The notes beneath the pieces are model-generated. The model was not told where the DNA came from, ran no database searches, and saw only the letters and a program-made list of their open reading frames with translations. Of a DNA stretch of 64,000 nt, positions 1 through 8,115 are shown piece by piece. The translations under genes were made by a program, and so were the position numbers. The stretch's first letter is position 1, and each line of letters begins with the position of its first letter. Source of the stretch: Cohnella phaseoli (GTDB taxonomy: Bacteria; Bacillota; Bacilli; Paenibacillales; Paenibacillaceae); contig NZ_QRDZ01000003.1 in the NCBI RefSeq assembly GCF_003386235.1, forward strand, positions 1 through 64,000, written 5' to 3'.

Positions 1-6
1 TAGTTA

Positions 7-163
7 ATCTCGATGAAAAGAGGGGGGGATGTATCTCCTGGAGGAGCGAAGCGTTTGCCTTTGGAATCGTGAAATCTCCTTGTTACGAGTTTACCCATTC
101 CGATTTCACGATTCCAACAGCAACCGTAAGGAGATACATCCCCACAAAAACATTCATCGAGAT
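7..163. repeat. 157-bp nested quasi-palindrome
   Basis: Three pairs of perfect inverted arms nest around one centre: 7-16 with 154-163 (10 bp), 25-39 with 129-143 (15 bp, GGGGATGTATCTCCT) and 62-76 with 102-116 (15 bp, TGGAATCGTGAAATC). Between them are unpaired bulges. It lies upstream of the terminator at 172-213, presumably after the preceding (unseen) gene. It could form a large cruciform or RNA hairpin, or be a degenerate MITE. No second copy was noticed in the window. Confidence 0.7.
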
Positions 164-171
164 AAAACAAA

Positions 172-213
172 GGCTGCTCATAAGTCCACTTATGAGACAG
201 CCCCATTTTTTTT
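172..213 (+). terminator. Rho-independent terminator before spoIIGA
   Basis: The arms GGCTG-CTCATAAGT (172-185) and ACTTATGAG-A-CAGCC (188-202) pair with one bulged A and are followed by a run of T at 206-213. It would end transcription of the gene to the left of the window (ftsZ is the usual neighbour of spoIIGA, but it is not visible here). Confidence 0.75.
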
Positions 214-252
214 CCTCAACTCGACAAAAAAAGGTAGATTAGGCTGGCAAGA

Positions 253-286
253 TTAGACAGACTCCGAATTTGAAAGCGATTATACT
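253..286 (+). promoter_or_regulatory. Candidate spoIIG promoter with 22-bp spacer
   Basis: TTAGAC at 253-258 and TATACT at 281-286 are 22 bp apart. The Bacillus subtilis spoIIG promoter is known for the same over-long spacing and for dependence on phosphorylated Spo0A. A TCGACAA at 211-217 is the reverse complement of a 0A-box core (TTGTCGA). Seen: the hexamers and the spacing. Inferred: Spo0A control. Confidence 0.45.
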
Positions 287-350
287 GGTTTCATCCATCC
301 CGGCCTGCATGTTTGGAGATGTTCCGGGCAATGAAGGATGGGGGCTTCGT

Positions 351-1319
351 ATGACCGTATATGTGGATCTTGTCTTTCTGACCAACCTGGCCGTTGACGG
401 TGTCGTGCTGATGACCACCGCCAAAGTGCGCCGCATCAACCCGTCCCGCCGTCGCCTGTTCGCAGCCGCGTCTCTTGGAGCGATGTATGCGGCATTGATG
501 TTTTGGGCTCATATTCCTTACTTTTATTCATTCGGAGCCAAAGTATTCGTCTCGGCCGTTATGGTACTGCTGTCGTTCGGTTATGGAGGGCCGCTGCAAT
601 ACATTCGAAATTTCGCGGCGTTCTACGTCGTCAGCTTCGTTACGCTGGGCGGCGTGATCGGACTGTCCTTTTTGCTGCGGAGCGCCAATTCGCCGTGGGG
701 CGCAATGACGTTTACCGAGGACGGCGGGTTGGTTCTGGAATGGCAAATGCAGCTCGGGCTGTTTGTCGTTACGTTTCTCATGTCGATCTGGTTGTTTCGC
801 GGCGCCTCTGAGACAAGCCGCAAACGGCAGCAGCTTGATCAGCTTGTATGGGAGACCGAGGTCCGAATTGACGACGAGAGCTGGACGTTTAAGGCGCTGC
901 TCGACACGGGAAATCGACTCTACGATCCGCTTACACGTACTCCCGTCATGATTATGGAGGCGGCCTTATGGCGAGAACGGCTACCGGTAGGGTGGAGCGA
1001 ACGACTGAAGGAGGAACCCCCGGATAAGCTCATCTCCGAGCTCGATGTGAATGCTTCGGAACCGTATACCTGGGGCAACAGACTGCGTCTCATTCCTTAC
1101 CGCGCCGTGAACGGCTCCAGTAGGCTGATGCTGGCCGTCAAGCCGGACTATGTTTTGCTGTATCGGGATGGGGACGGGCATCCTCCTCTCCAAGTGAACC
1201 GGGTGCTCATTGGTTTAGATGGAGGCACTTTGTCATCCGAAGGAACTTACCGCGCCATCGTCCATCCGGACATGGCACAAGCCGACCCCGTATCGTCGGT
1301 TCCATCTCAACCTGCGTGA
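351..1319 (+). CDS. spoIIGA: SpoIIGA, pro-sigma-E processing protease
   Basis: 322-aa membrane-anchored aspartic protease that removes the pro-sequence of sigma-E in the mother cell during sporulation. The N-terminal half holds about five hydrophobic membrane segments (from MTVYVDLVFLTNL to about residue 150). The C-terminal half carries the catalytic motif ALLDTGNRLYDP with its aspartate. The ATG at 351 is preferred over the upstream ATG at 270, because the AAGGATGGGGG ribosome site at 335-345 precedes it and family members begin with a V/TVYxDxxFxxN-type segment. The target gene sigE follows after 15 bp and is probably co-transcribed. Confidence 0.93.
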   Translation: MTVYVDLVFLTNLAVDGVVLMTTAKVRRINPSRRRLFAAASLGAMYAALMFWAHIPYFYSFGAKVFVSAVMVLLSFGYGGPLQYIRNFAAFYVVSFVTLGGVIGLSFLLRSANSPWGAMTFTEDGGLVLEWQMQLGLFVVTFLMSIWLFRGASETSRKRQQLDQLVWETEVRIDDESWTFKALLDTGNRLYDPLTRTPVMIMEAALWRERLPVGWSERLKEEPPDKLISELDVNASEPYTWGNRLRLIPYRAVNGSSRLMLAVKPDYVLLYRDGDGHPPLQVNRVLIGLDGGTLSSEGTYRAIVHPDMAQADPVSSVPSQPA

Positions 1320-1334
1320 CAGGAGGTAGCAGAA

Positions 1335-2057
1335 ATGTTCGTGAATTTGAAGCTGAAGACGCAATTGTCGGTGTATCGCCTGTTGTTCCTGTTCGGTTGG
1401 AAGAGCGAGGAAGTGTACTATATCGGCGGAAGTGAAGCATTGCCGCCGCCGCTCAGTCGCGAGGAAGAAGAATATTTGCTGGGGCGGCTTTCCACCGGTG
1501 ACGCTGCCATCCGCGCGATGCTGATCGAACGAAATTTGCGTCTGGTCGTCTACATTGCTCGCAAATTCGAGAACACGGGGATCAACATCGAAGATTTAGT
1601 TTCGATCGGCGCAATCGGACTAATCAAAGCGGTTAATACGTTTGATCCGGAGAAAAAAATCAAGCTGGCCACATACGCCTCGCGATGCATCGAAAATGAA
1701 ATCTTGATGTATTTGAGGAGAAACAGCAAGACGAGAACGGAAGTGTCTTTCGATGAGCCGCTAAACATCGATTGGGACGGCAACGAACTGCTGCTATCGG
1801 ACGTGCTTGGCACCGAGAACGATACGATCTATCGCAATATCGAGGAGCAAGTGGATCGAAAGCTGCTGCACAAAGCGCTTGATAAGCTAAGCGAACGGGA
1901 GCGAACCATTATGGAGCTTCGCTTCGGTCTTGCCGATGGAGAAGAGAAGACGCAGAAGGACGTCGCCGACCTGCTTGGCATCTCGCAATCTTACATTTCT
2001 CGTTTGGAGAAACGTATCATTAAGCGTCTTCGCAAGGAGTTCAACAAGATGGTTTAG
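1335..2057 (+). CDS. sigE: RNA polymerase sigma-E, mother-cell sporulation sigma factor
   Basis: 240-aa sigma-70 family protein that directs early mother-cell transcription. The first roughly 27 residues ([20 protein letters not shown]...) form the hydrophobic pro-sequence cleaved by SpoIIGA. Region 2 ([37 protein letters not shown]) and region 4 with its helix-turn-helix ([22 protein letters not shown]) are intact. An AGGAGG ribosome site lies 8 bp before the ATG. Length and composition match the family. Confidence 0.97.
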   Translation: MFVNLKLKTQLSVYRLLFLFGWKSEEVYYIGGSEALPPPLSREEEEYLLGRLSTGDAAIRAMLIERNLRLVVYIARKFENTGINIEDLVSIGAIGLIKAVNTFDPEKKIKLATYASRCIENEILMYLRRNSKTRTEVSFDEPLNIDWDGNELLLSDVLGTENDTIYRNIEEQVDRKLLHKALDKLSERERTIMELRFGLADGEEKTQKDVADLLGISQSYISRLEKRIIKRLRKEFNKMV

Positions 2058-2070
2058 GAATAAAAACCTC

Positions 2071-2111
2071 CTTCCCGGAGATACTTTACATTAATGCTGC
2101 TCCCCGGGAGG
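2071..2111 (+). promoter_or_regulatory. Hairpin that sequesters the sigG ribosome binding site
   Basis: CTTCCCGG (2071-2078) can pair over 8 bp, with one G-U, with CCGGGAGG (2104-2111), which contains the only ribosome site of sigG. The sigG start is also a weak TTG. For B. subtilis sigG an inhibitory leader stem-loop and a weak start codon have been described as a brake on translation; the same design seems to be present here. A transcription terminator is less likely because no T-run follows. Confidence 0.55.
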
Positions 2112-2118
2112 AATTGCC

Positions 2119-2901
2119 TTGACCCGTAACAAAGTGGAGATTTGTGGAGTGGACACCTCAAAGCTGCCTGTCCTCACCAATGCCGAAATGAGGGAGTTAT
2201 TTCTCGCTCTGCAAACCCGTGGAGAGATTGCCGCCAGGGAAAAATTAGTGAACGGCAACTTGCGACTCGTACTCAGTGTGATTCAGCGATTTAACAATCG
2301 CGGAGAATTTGTGGACGATCTTTTTCAGGTCGGATGTATCGGGCTGATGAAGGCGATCGACAATTTTGACCTGAGCCAGAATGTTCGATTTTCCACTTAT
2401 GCCGTTCCGATGATCATCGGAGAGATTCGCCGCTATCTGAGAGACAACAATCCGATCCGCGTATCGCGCAGCTTGCGGGATATTGCCTACAAGGCGCTGC
2501 AGGTGCGGGACCAGCTGACGAATCAGCATTCCAGGGAACCGACGATTCTGGAAATTTCGGAAGTGCTGAACGTTCCGAAGGAAGACATCGTTTTCGCTCT
2601 GGATGCCATTCAAGATCCCGTGTCGTTGTTTGAACCGATCTATCATGACGGAGGAGATCCGATTTTCGTCATGGACCAGATCAGCGATGAACGCAACAAG
2701 GATATTCAATGGATTGAGGAGATCGCACTCCGTGAAGCGATGAGAAAGCTTAACGATCGTGAAAAAATGATCTTGTCCATGAGGTTTTTCGAAGGTAAAA
2801 CCCAGATGGAAGTCGCTGATGAGATCGGAATCTCTCAGGCTCAGGTTTCTCGCCTCGAGAAGTCGGCCATACAGCAAATGCAAAAGCACGTCAAAACCTA
2901 A
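2119..2901 (+). CDS. sigG: RNA polymerase sigma-G, late forespore sigma factor
   Basis: 260-aa sigma-70 family protein for late forespore transcription. The N-terminus (MTRNKVEICGVDTSKLPVL) is the conserved sigma-G head, followed by region 2 (NLRLVLSVIQRFNNRGE, GLMKAIDNFD), region 3 and region 4 (GKTQMEVADEIGISQAQVSRLEK). Translation starts at TTG, with GGGAGGA 7 bp upstream held in a possible hairpin. It follows sigE after 61 bp, the usual order; in relatives it has its own sigma-F/sigma-G promoter, which I could not pinpoint. Confidence 0.96.
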   Translation: MTRNKVEICGVDTSKLPVLTNAEMRELFLALQTRGEIAAREKLVNGNLRLVLSVIQRFNNRGEFVDDLFQVGCIGLMKAIDNFDLSQNVRFSTYAVPMIIGEIRRYLRDNNPIRVSRSLRDIAYKALQVRDQLTNQHSREPTILEISEVLNVPKEDIVFALDAIQDPVSLFEPIYHDGGDPIFVMDQISDERNKDIQWIEEIALREAMRKLNDREKMILSMRFFEGKTQMEVADEIGISQAQVSRLEKSAIQQMQKHVKT

Positions 2902-2916
2902 TCTGCAGCATCGAAA

Positions 2917-2953
2917 AAGAGGATGAACGTCTAGGCGTCATCTTCTTTTTTTT
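2917..2953 (+). terminator. Terminator after sigG
   Basis: AAGAGGATGA (2917-2926) pairs with TCATCTTCTT (2938-2947) around an 11-nt loop and runs into T tracts at 2945-2953. Confidence 0.8.
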
Positions 2954-3403
2954 GCCTAATGCCTCGATGTACCTCTTAGCCGGAAGGGGCTCGCTTGACT
3001 TATTTCTGGGAGCTGCCGTGGGTCATATACTCTCTTTTTGCCCCTTATGGCCATTATCCCCGTTGCTCAGAAAAACATTGCGTATCGTGGAAACAGAGCG
3101 TTCTAGACAAGAAGACCTTCCCATCCCCCCACTCTACTTTTGTGCCTGACAGACCTCTACTTTCAAGCAAATTAACGTTCGCAATGGATTTCAACATGCC
3201 CCCCTGAACTTCAAAGTATCTCAATACATGTTAACGTACGCTAATGCATCTCAAAGAACCTCAACTTAACTCATACATTTCCAGACGCTCTAACCTATAA
3301 ACTCAACATTTCTAATCGCTATAACTTAGCCGAGGTGGAGTTGAAGTGTAAAAAATTTTATTGAAAAGGCGGCTTCTTCAAAATTATAAGAGAGGACAGG
3401 CGA
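2954..3403. other. 450-bp intergenic stretch without a gene
   Basis: It holds one copy of the 57-60 bp family repeat (around 3035-3075) and an AT-rich tract at 3165-3340 rich in the short words TTAACGT, TCTCAA and CTCAAC: TTAACGTTCGCAATGGAT at 3172 is echoed by TTAACGTACGCTAATGCAT at 3231. The short open frames here show no ribosome site or family resemblance. I see no gene. Confidence 0.6.
3035..3075 (+). repeat. Single copy of 57-60 bp intergenic repeat, forward
   Basis: Contains the family core CTTATGGCCATTATCCCCG followed by TTGCTCAGA. The same core recurs in the arrays at 26.8-27.3 kb and, inverted, at 4,455-4,500. It lies just downstream of the sigG terminator. Confidence 0.75.
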
Positions 3404-4327
3404 TTAACTGGCATCCTTAAGCAATTCATAGTAGATACGCTTGTGCTGGTCGGAGTGATCGACACGACTTATAAGTTGAGGATAAGTTATAACGGAAGAC
3501 GAGGCAGCGCATTTGAGCAGATGGAGAAACCGACTTGAGGATCTGTCCATATTGTTAGTGCCGAAGCAGAATTGATCAAGGTAAGACTGCAGATGTTTGG
3601 GACCGATACCGCTAAATACATAGTTAATCCAGTTGCTCGCACGTTCGCACAATTGTATTAACGGCCGGTAACGACCGGGACTGAATTTCAGAATAACGGC
3701 ATTAACATCTTTAACGTCGGGGGAAACATAATTTTCTATAAAGTGGTGCTTACCTCCGTTGGTGATCCGATCATAGATTAAATATTTGTCGGGAACTTGT
3801 TTAATTTTTACGTAGGCGAACTGCCCGTTGTTATCTAGGGAAGCAGCTGCAAGCAAGGGCTGCTCTTGAGGGTGACGGAAAACGGTTGGGTTGTATGGAC
3901 GACCGTAAACGCCGCAATTAATTCGTACGATTCCGCTTAGAAGCTCTTTACTATCGGTTGCAGACATCGCTTGGCGGATTTTGTGGCAGATCAGCCAGGC
4001 CGTCTTATAGGTTGTTCCGATGATTTCCGCAAGTCGAGACGCGCTAATGCCCCGTGGCTGAGCATGAAGAAATAGGGCTTGAAACCATAAGCGTAGAGGC
4101 GTACGGCTGCCCTCCATAATTGTGCCAACAATAAGAGAGGTCTGCACTCGGCATGAGCGGCATTCGAATAAAGGTAGCCGGCGAGTCCGAATCTCATAAT
4201 AGCTCGGACAGGCGCATTGCGGGCAGCGGAATCCGTTCGGCCATCGTGCGGTAAATAAAGCTTGAATACAGGAGTGCTCATCTTTGAAAGTTTCGCAAAA
4301 CAGCTCAAAAGTTACGCTGTTATCCAT
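3404..4327 (-). CDS. IS1595/ISXO2-like transposase relic lacking catalytic residues
   Basis: 307 aa. The N-terminus has a zinc ribbon (CPQC and, 19 residues on, CRSC) and a DNA-binding middle (ISASRLAEIIGTTYKTAWLI), as in IS1595-family transposases. The ISXO2-like nuclease domain is recognisable (GIGPKHLQSYLDQF), but where active members carry VDETYxGG this one reads INCGVYGRP, where a TDGWxxY-like segment is expected it reads LKFSPGRY, and the N-x-x-E site reads ASNW. The DDE triad therefore appears lost although the frame is open from end to end. No terminal inverted repeats were found. The ATG at 4327 has GGAGG 9 bp upstream. It may be a domesticated DNA-binding protein; its role is unknown. 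Confidence 0.75.
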   Translation of the reverse strand: MDNSVTFELFCETFKDEHSCIQALFTARWPNGFRCPQCACPSYYEIRTRRLPLFECRSCRVQTSLIVGTIMEGSRTPLRLWFQALFLHAQPRGISASRLAEIIGTTYKTAWLICHKIRQAMSATDSKELLSGIVRINCGVYGRPYNPTVFRHPQEQPLLAAASLDNNGQFAYVKIKQVPDKYLIYDRITNGGKHHFIENYVSPDVKDVNAVILKFSPGRYRPLIQLCERASNWINYVFSGIGPKHLQSYLDQFCFGTNNMDRSSSRFLHLLKCAASSSVITYPQLISRVDHSDQHKRIYYELLKDAS

Positions 4328-4454
4328 GTTCCAAACCTCCAATCACGAACGTTTGTTCTTATTTTAGAATATACTATTTTTCCGAATTTTTCAAGTGTTG
4401 AATGAGGGATACTGACACGGCAACCGAGACCGGGATTGACGGTCGACCCAACGC

Positions 4455-4500
4455 TTTTGCTGAGTCAAGGGGATAATGGCTATAAGGTGCGAAAAAGGGA
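4455..4500 (-). repeat. Single copy of 57-60 bp intergenic repeat, inverted
   Basis: TGCTGAGTCAAGGGGATAA followed by TGGCTATAAGGTGCGAAAA is the reverse complement of the family core found at 3,035. It precedes ylmC. With the copy at 3,035 it flanks the transposase relic in opposite orientations. Confidence 0.7.
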
Positions 4501-4625
4501 TACAACAGGGAAGGGGAAGGCATTGGGGGAGAGAGATAAGACGCATATTCCGTACATTTTTCCCAGATGGATCATATATTTAATAGCAGGGGTACGAATG
4601 CCCGGTCGGACGGGAGCGTGAGCGG

Positions 4626-4904
4626 ATGAAAATATCGGATTTTCAGACCAAGGACGTAATTAACATCGTCGACGGGAAGAAGCTGGGGCAGGTCAGCGAT
4701 TTGGAGCTTGATTTGCGGCAGGGACGCATCGATTCGATTGTAGTGCCGACTTCGACGAGGCTGTTCGGGATGTTCGGCGGAGGCAACGACGTCGTCATTC
4801 CATGGCGGAACATTGTCAAAATCGGGACCGACGTTGTGCTGGTTCGGCTGGACGACGCGAAGGTGTACCGGCTGGAGGACGGGGAAGTACATTCGGGAAG
4901 ATAG
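4626..4904 (+). CDS. ylmC: YlmC/YmxH-family PRC-barrel protein
   Basis: 92 aa, one PRC-barrel domain (MKISDFQTKDVINIVDGKKL, then DLRQGRIDSIVVP and DVVIPWRNIVKIGTDVVLV). Members of this family sit between sigG and the ylm genes in many sporeformers and have been linked to sporulation; the biochemical role is not established. The ATG follows a modest GAGCGG ribosome site. pgeF follows after 70 bp. Confidence 0.85.
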   Translation: MKISDFQTKDVINIVDGKKLGQVSDLELDLRQGRIDSIVVPTSTRLFGMFGGGNDVVIPWRNIVKIGTDVVLVRLDDAKVYRLEDGEVHSGR

Positions 4905-4974
4905 CGCGCAGCCGCGCGCTTTTCTTCCGCTTGCGGCGCGGCTATGGTACACTTGGGTTCGGAGGTGCGATAGT

Positions 4975-5793
4975 TTGGAGCCTTTTGTATTGCACGAGGA
5001 AAAGGGGAAGCCGTCGTCTATATTCATGCTGCATTCCTGGTGCGAGCCGGGAGAGGACGAGGGACTGACCGCGGGGTTTACGACGAGACACGCAGGGAAC
5101 GTCGCATTGCACGTCGGAGACGACCCGCAAGCCGTGATTGCGAACCGGGAGTCGGTGGCTGGGCTGCTAGGCTGGAAGTTCGCGGCATTCACGTGCGCGG
5201 AACAGGTGCATGGCAGCGACGTCTACGTCGTCACGGCGGAGGATACCGGACGAGGGAGCGGAAGCCGGGAAACGGCCATAGCCGACACGGACGCGATGAT
5301 TACAAATGAGCCGAACGTTTTGCTCGCGATGTTTTACGCGGACTGCGTTCCGCTTTATTTTCATGATCCCGTTACGGGCGCGATGGGGCTGGCGCATGCC
5401 GGCTGGAAGGGGACCGTATCCGAAATCGCGGTGAAAACGGTCGCCAAGATGCAGGAGGTTTACGGAGCTCTGCCGGAAAATATACGGGCGGCCATGGGAC
5501 CGTCGATCGGAGATTGCTGCTACGAGGTAGATGAATCCGTCCTGAAGCATGTGCGTCCCTTATTGGATAATTTGACAGAAGATATCGTCAAACTGAACGA
5601 ATTTGGCGACAGAGCGCAGCTTAACTTGAAACATTTGAACCGACAACTTATGATAAAAGCAGGAATAATGCCGAGCCGCATCGAAATATCTTCATGGTGT
5701 ACAAGCTGTCATACGGAAATGTTGTTTTCCCACCGGAAGGAAAAGGGAGCAACGGGACGGATGATGAGCTGGTTGGGCAAGAAATCGAGGTGA
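4975..5793 (+). CDS. pgeF: Peptidoglycan editing factor PgeF (YlmD, laccase-domain family)
   Basis: 272 aa, DUF152/Cu-oxidase_4 family. Members hydrolyse misincorporated peptidoglycan precursor residues (L-Ala/L-Ser discrimination in UDP-MurNAc peptides) and were earlier called polyphenol oxidases. Metal-site motifs are visible: EQVHGSDV, MFYADCVPLYFHD, LAHAGWKGT, GPSIGDCCYEV and the C-terminal WCTSCHTEMLFSHR. The TTG at 4975 has GGAGG 9 bp upstream; the frame extends further upstream but the extra residues overlap ylmC out of frame and have no family match. Confidence 0.9.
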   Translation: MEPFVLHEEKGKPSSIFMLHSWCEPGEDEGLTAGFTTRHAGNVALHVGDDPQAVIANRESVAGLLGWKFAAFTCAEQVHGSDVYVVTAEDTGRGSGSRETAIADTDAMITNEPNVLLAMFYADCVPLYFHDPVTGAMGLAHAGWKGTVSEIAVKTVAKMQEVYGALPENIRAAMGPSIGDCCYEVDESVLKHVRPLLDNLTEDIVKLNEFGDRAQLNLKHLNRQLMIKAGIMPSRIEISSWCTSCHTEMLFSHRKEKGATGRMMSWLGKKSR

Positions 5794-5800
5794 TCGTTTC

Positions 5801-6499
5801 GTGGCATTGGAAAGCCGACTGCGAGACGTGGAGAACCGGCTGGAGCAGGCTTGTTCGAGAAGCGGCAGGAGACGCGAGGATGTGCGCATCATCGCGGTCA
5901 CTAAGTATGTATCGACCGCTACGGCGGAAGCCGTCGTACGCGCAGGCGTGACCCATATCGGGGAAAATCGCTGGCCCGACGCGAAGGCGAAATGGGAAGC
6001 GCTTGGAGACCAGGCCGTATTCCACTATATTGGCTCTTTGCAGACGAATAAAGTCAAAGACGTTATCGGCAAATTCGACTACATCCATTCGTTGGACCGT
6101 CTTTCGCTCGCCGAAGCGATTCAGAAGAGGGCGCAAGCGCTGGATTTGACGGTTTCCTGCCTTCTGCAGGTGAACGTCTCCGGAGAACTGTCCAAGCATG
6201 GACTGGAGCCGGGGGCGGTTAGGCCTTTGCTGGAAGAGCTGCGTAGATTCGACCGCATCAAGCCGATCGGATTGATGACGATGGCTCCGTACGAGAGCGA
6301 GTCCGAGGAGACGAGACCCGTGTTTCGGGCGTTAAGACAGCTAAGGGACGAATTGAACGCATCGTCCGTTTTGGACGAGCCGCTAACGGAGCTGTCGATG
6401 GGCATGTCCAACGATTTCGAGGTTGCTGTAGAAGAAGGCGCGACTTGGGTGCGTTTGGGAACGGTGCTCGTTGGGAAAGAAGAAATAGAGGAGGGATAG
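5801..6499 (+). CDS. ylmE: YggS/YlmE pyridoxal phosphate homeostasis protein
   Basis: 232 aa, PLP-binding TIM-barrel protein of the YggS/PROSC family, without known enzyme activity, that buffers pyridoxal phosphate. Motifs: [20 protein letters not shown] (lysine of VTKY binds PLP), [31 protein letters not shown] and the phosphate-binding [24 protein letters not shown] start with GAGG 10 bp upstream; 7 bp after pgeF, 2 bp before sepF, so one operon. Confidence 0.92.
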   Translation: MALESRLRDVENRLEQACSRSGRRREDVRIIAVTKYVSTATAEAVVRAGVTHIGENRWPDAKAKWEALGDQAVFHYIGSLQTNKVKDVIGKFDYIHSLDRLSLAEAIQKRAQALDLTVSCLLQVNVSGELSKHGLEPGAVRPLLEELRRFDRIKPIGLMTMAPYESESEETRPVFRALRQLRDELNASSVLDEPLTELSMGMSNDFEVAVEEGATWVRLGTVLVGKEEIEEG

Positions 6500-6501
6500 G
6501 C

Positions 6502-6957
6502 ATGGGTGTCATGAATAAGTTTCTTAATTACTTGGGATTGCAGGAAGAGCAGGAACAGGAAGCGGAACGCGAACGTCTCGCCGAGAACGAGGAACAGGAA
6601 ATTGAAACTCCAACGTTCGAAACGCGTAGACATTCAAGTAAGAACAACGTCGTGAGCATTCATTCCCAGAAGTCCGCCCGCGTCGTTCTCACAGAGCCGC
6701 GTTCCTACGATGAGGCGCAGGAAATCGCCGATCACTTGAAGTCGCGTCGCGCAATCGTCGTTAATCTGCAGCGCGTCAGAAGAGACCAGGCGATCCGGAT
6801 CGTTGATTTTCTTAGCGGCACTGTGTACGCGCTTGGCGGTCATATTTCCAAGCTGGGATCGGACATTTTCCTCTGCACGCCGGATTCGGTGGAAGTGTCG
6901 GGAACGATCACGGAAATGCTGTCGGAAGAAGCTGCCGACTATTCCAAAATGAGGTGA
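6502..6957 (+). CDS. sepF: Cell division protein SepF
   Basis: 151 aa. SepF links FtsZ to the membrane and polymerises into arcs that shape the division septum. The N-terminal amphipathic membrane helix ([13 protein letters not shown]), an acidic linker (residues 14-40) and the C-terminal core ([44 protein letters not shown]) are all present. GAGGAGGG ribosome site 8 bp before the ATG. Confidence 0.95.
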   Translation: MGVMNKFLNYLGLQEEQEQEAERERLAENEEQEIETPTFETRRHSSKNNVVSIHSQKSARVVLTEPRSYDEAQEIADHLKSRRAIVVNLQRVRRDQAIRIVDFLSGTVYALGGHISKLGSDIFLCTPDSVEVSGTITEMLSEEAADYSKMR

Positions 6958-6964
6958 CCCCGGG

Positions 6965-7231
6965 TTGGAGCAAATAGAAAACTACATTGGCATTCTGTAC
7001 CGAATTTACTCTTACATGATCATTATCTACGTGCTCATGTCTTGGCTGCCGGCTGTGAAGGAAAGCTTCGTCGGCGAGCTTCTCGGTAAATTGGTTGAAC
7101 CGTACTTAAGACCTTTCCGCAAGCTGATTCCTCCGATCGGCGGCATTCTGGACATCTCCCCGATCATTGCCTATTTTGCGCTCGGATTCGTCGCGCAGGG
7201 CCTGATCGCCGTGTTGAATTTTTTCTTCTAA
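6965..7231 (+). CDS. ylmG: YggT-family membrane protein YlmG
   Basis: 88 aa with two hydrophobic segments (residues 10-26 and 62-86) and the YggT signature YLRPFRKLIPPIGGILDISPIIA. Family members are involved in proper membrane/nucleoid distribution near the division site; the mechanism is not known. TTG start, 7 bp after sepF, with GAGGTG overlapping the sepF stop region. Confidence 0.9.
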   Translation: MEQIENYIGILYRIYSYMIIIYVLMSWLPAVKESFVGELLGKLVEPYLRPFRKLIPPIGGILDISPIIAYFALGFVAQGLIAVLNFFF

Positions 7232-7246
7232 GATTGTAGGTGTCCT

Positions 7247-8032
7247 ATGTCGCGAATGAGTATTTACGAGCATTTTCATCCGGATGAAAAAGCATTCGTG
7301 GATCGCGCCTTGGAATGGGTCGAAAGAGCCGCCGAACGTCACGAGACGAAGCGGACGGATTTTCTCGACCCGCGCCAGGCGCATATTTTGTTTACGCTGG
7401 CGAATCGGGAGCCGGACGCCCAAGTGCGGCTGGACGGCGGAGGCCCGCAAGCCGAAAGAAAAAGAGCGCTAATCGCCCCTGATTATAGAACGCTGGACGA
7501 CGAAGACATGGGAATCGTCGTACTCGACATCACTTCCGACGACCGAAAGATTTCCGAGCTGGATCACGGGGATTATTTGGGCGCTTTGCTCGGTCTGGGC
7601 ATCAAGCGGGACAAAATCGGCGATCTGCATGTCGGAGAAACGGGCTGCCATGCGCTGATCGCGGAGGAAATCGGAGATTTCCTCGTTGGGCATTTCAGGC
7701 AGGCTCATCGGGTAGCCGTCAACGTCTCTGTGCGCCCGCTCTCTGAGCTGCGCGAAATCGCAGTGGAGCTTGAAGAGCAGGTGCTCTCCGTCGCTTCGAT
7801 GCGGCTTGACGGGATAGCCAGCGATGTTTTTCGGCTCAGCCGAACGAAAATCGTCGATCCGATCAGAGCCGGAAGATGCCGAGTAAGCTGGAAAACGGTG
7901 GAGGATCCTTCGCATCCGCTTAGAGTCGGCGATGTCGTATCGTTGAAAGGGTTCGGGAGATTTAAGCTCATCGATGTGGAAGGCGTGTCGAAAAGCGGCA
8001 GAACTCGGGTGCGTATCGGGAAATTTGTGTAG
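7247..8032 (+). CDS. ylmH: YlmH, S4-domain RNA-binding protein
   Basis: 261 aa. The C-terminal S4 domain (residues 185-255: ASDVFRLSRTKIVDPIRAGR, VGDVVSLKGFGRFKLIDVEG) binds RNA; the N-terminal part (YEHFHPDEKAFVDRALEWVE, FLDPRQAHIL) is typical of YlmH, which has been implicated in rescue of stalled ribosomes. It lies between ylmG and divIVA as in most Firmicutes. Confidence 0.92.
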   Translation: MSRMSIYEHFHPDEKAFVDRALEWVERAAERHETKRTDFLDPRQAHILFTLANREPDAQVRLDGGGPQAERKRALIAPDYRTLDDEDMGIVVLDITSDDRKISELDHGDYLGALLGLGIKRDKIGDLHVGETGCHALIAEEIGDFLVGHFRQAHRVAVNVSVRPLSELREIAVELEEQVLSVASMRLDGIASDVFRLSRTKIVDPIRAGRCRVSWKTVEDPSHPLRVGDVVSLKGFGRFKLIDVEGVSKSGRTRVRIGKFV

Positions 8033-8115
8033 AAGCTTAGAAGGAATTTTTCAGCTTTCGTCGAATTGATCTTGTGAACAGGTTACTTGGAAATCAGGAC
8101 CGAGGAGGTGCACCG

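Noticed and set aside
2245..2889. 214-aa minus-strand frame opposite sigG
   Set aside because: Long only because of the codon bias of sigG on the other strand; no start signal or homology.
2952..3207. Short frames after sigG
   Set aside because: They lie over the terminator and the single repeat copy, overlap each other, and show no start signal or family resemblance.
3404..4327. Active insertion sequence
   Set aside because: No terminal inverted repeats or target-site duplication seen, and the catalytic acidic residues appear to be replaced.
4572..5192. 206-aa minus-strand frame opposite ylmC and pgeF
   Set aside because: Antisense shadow of two well-supported genes.
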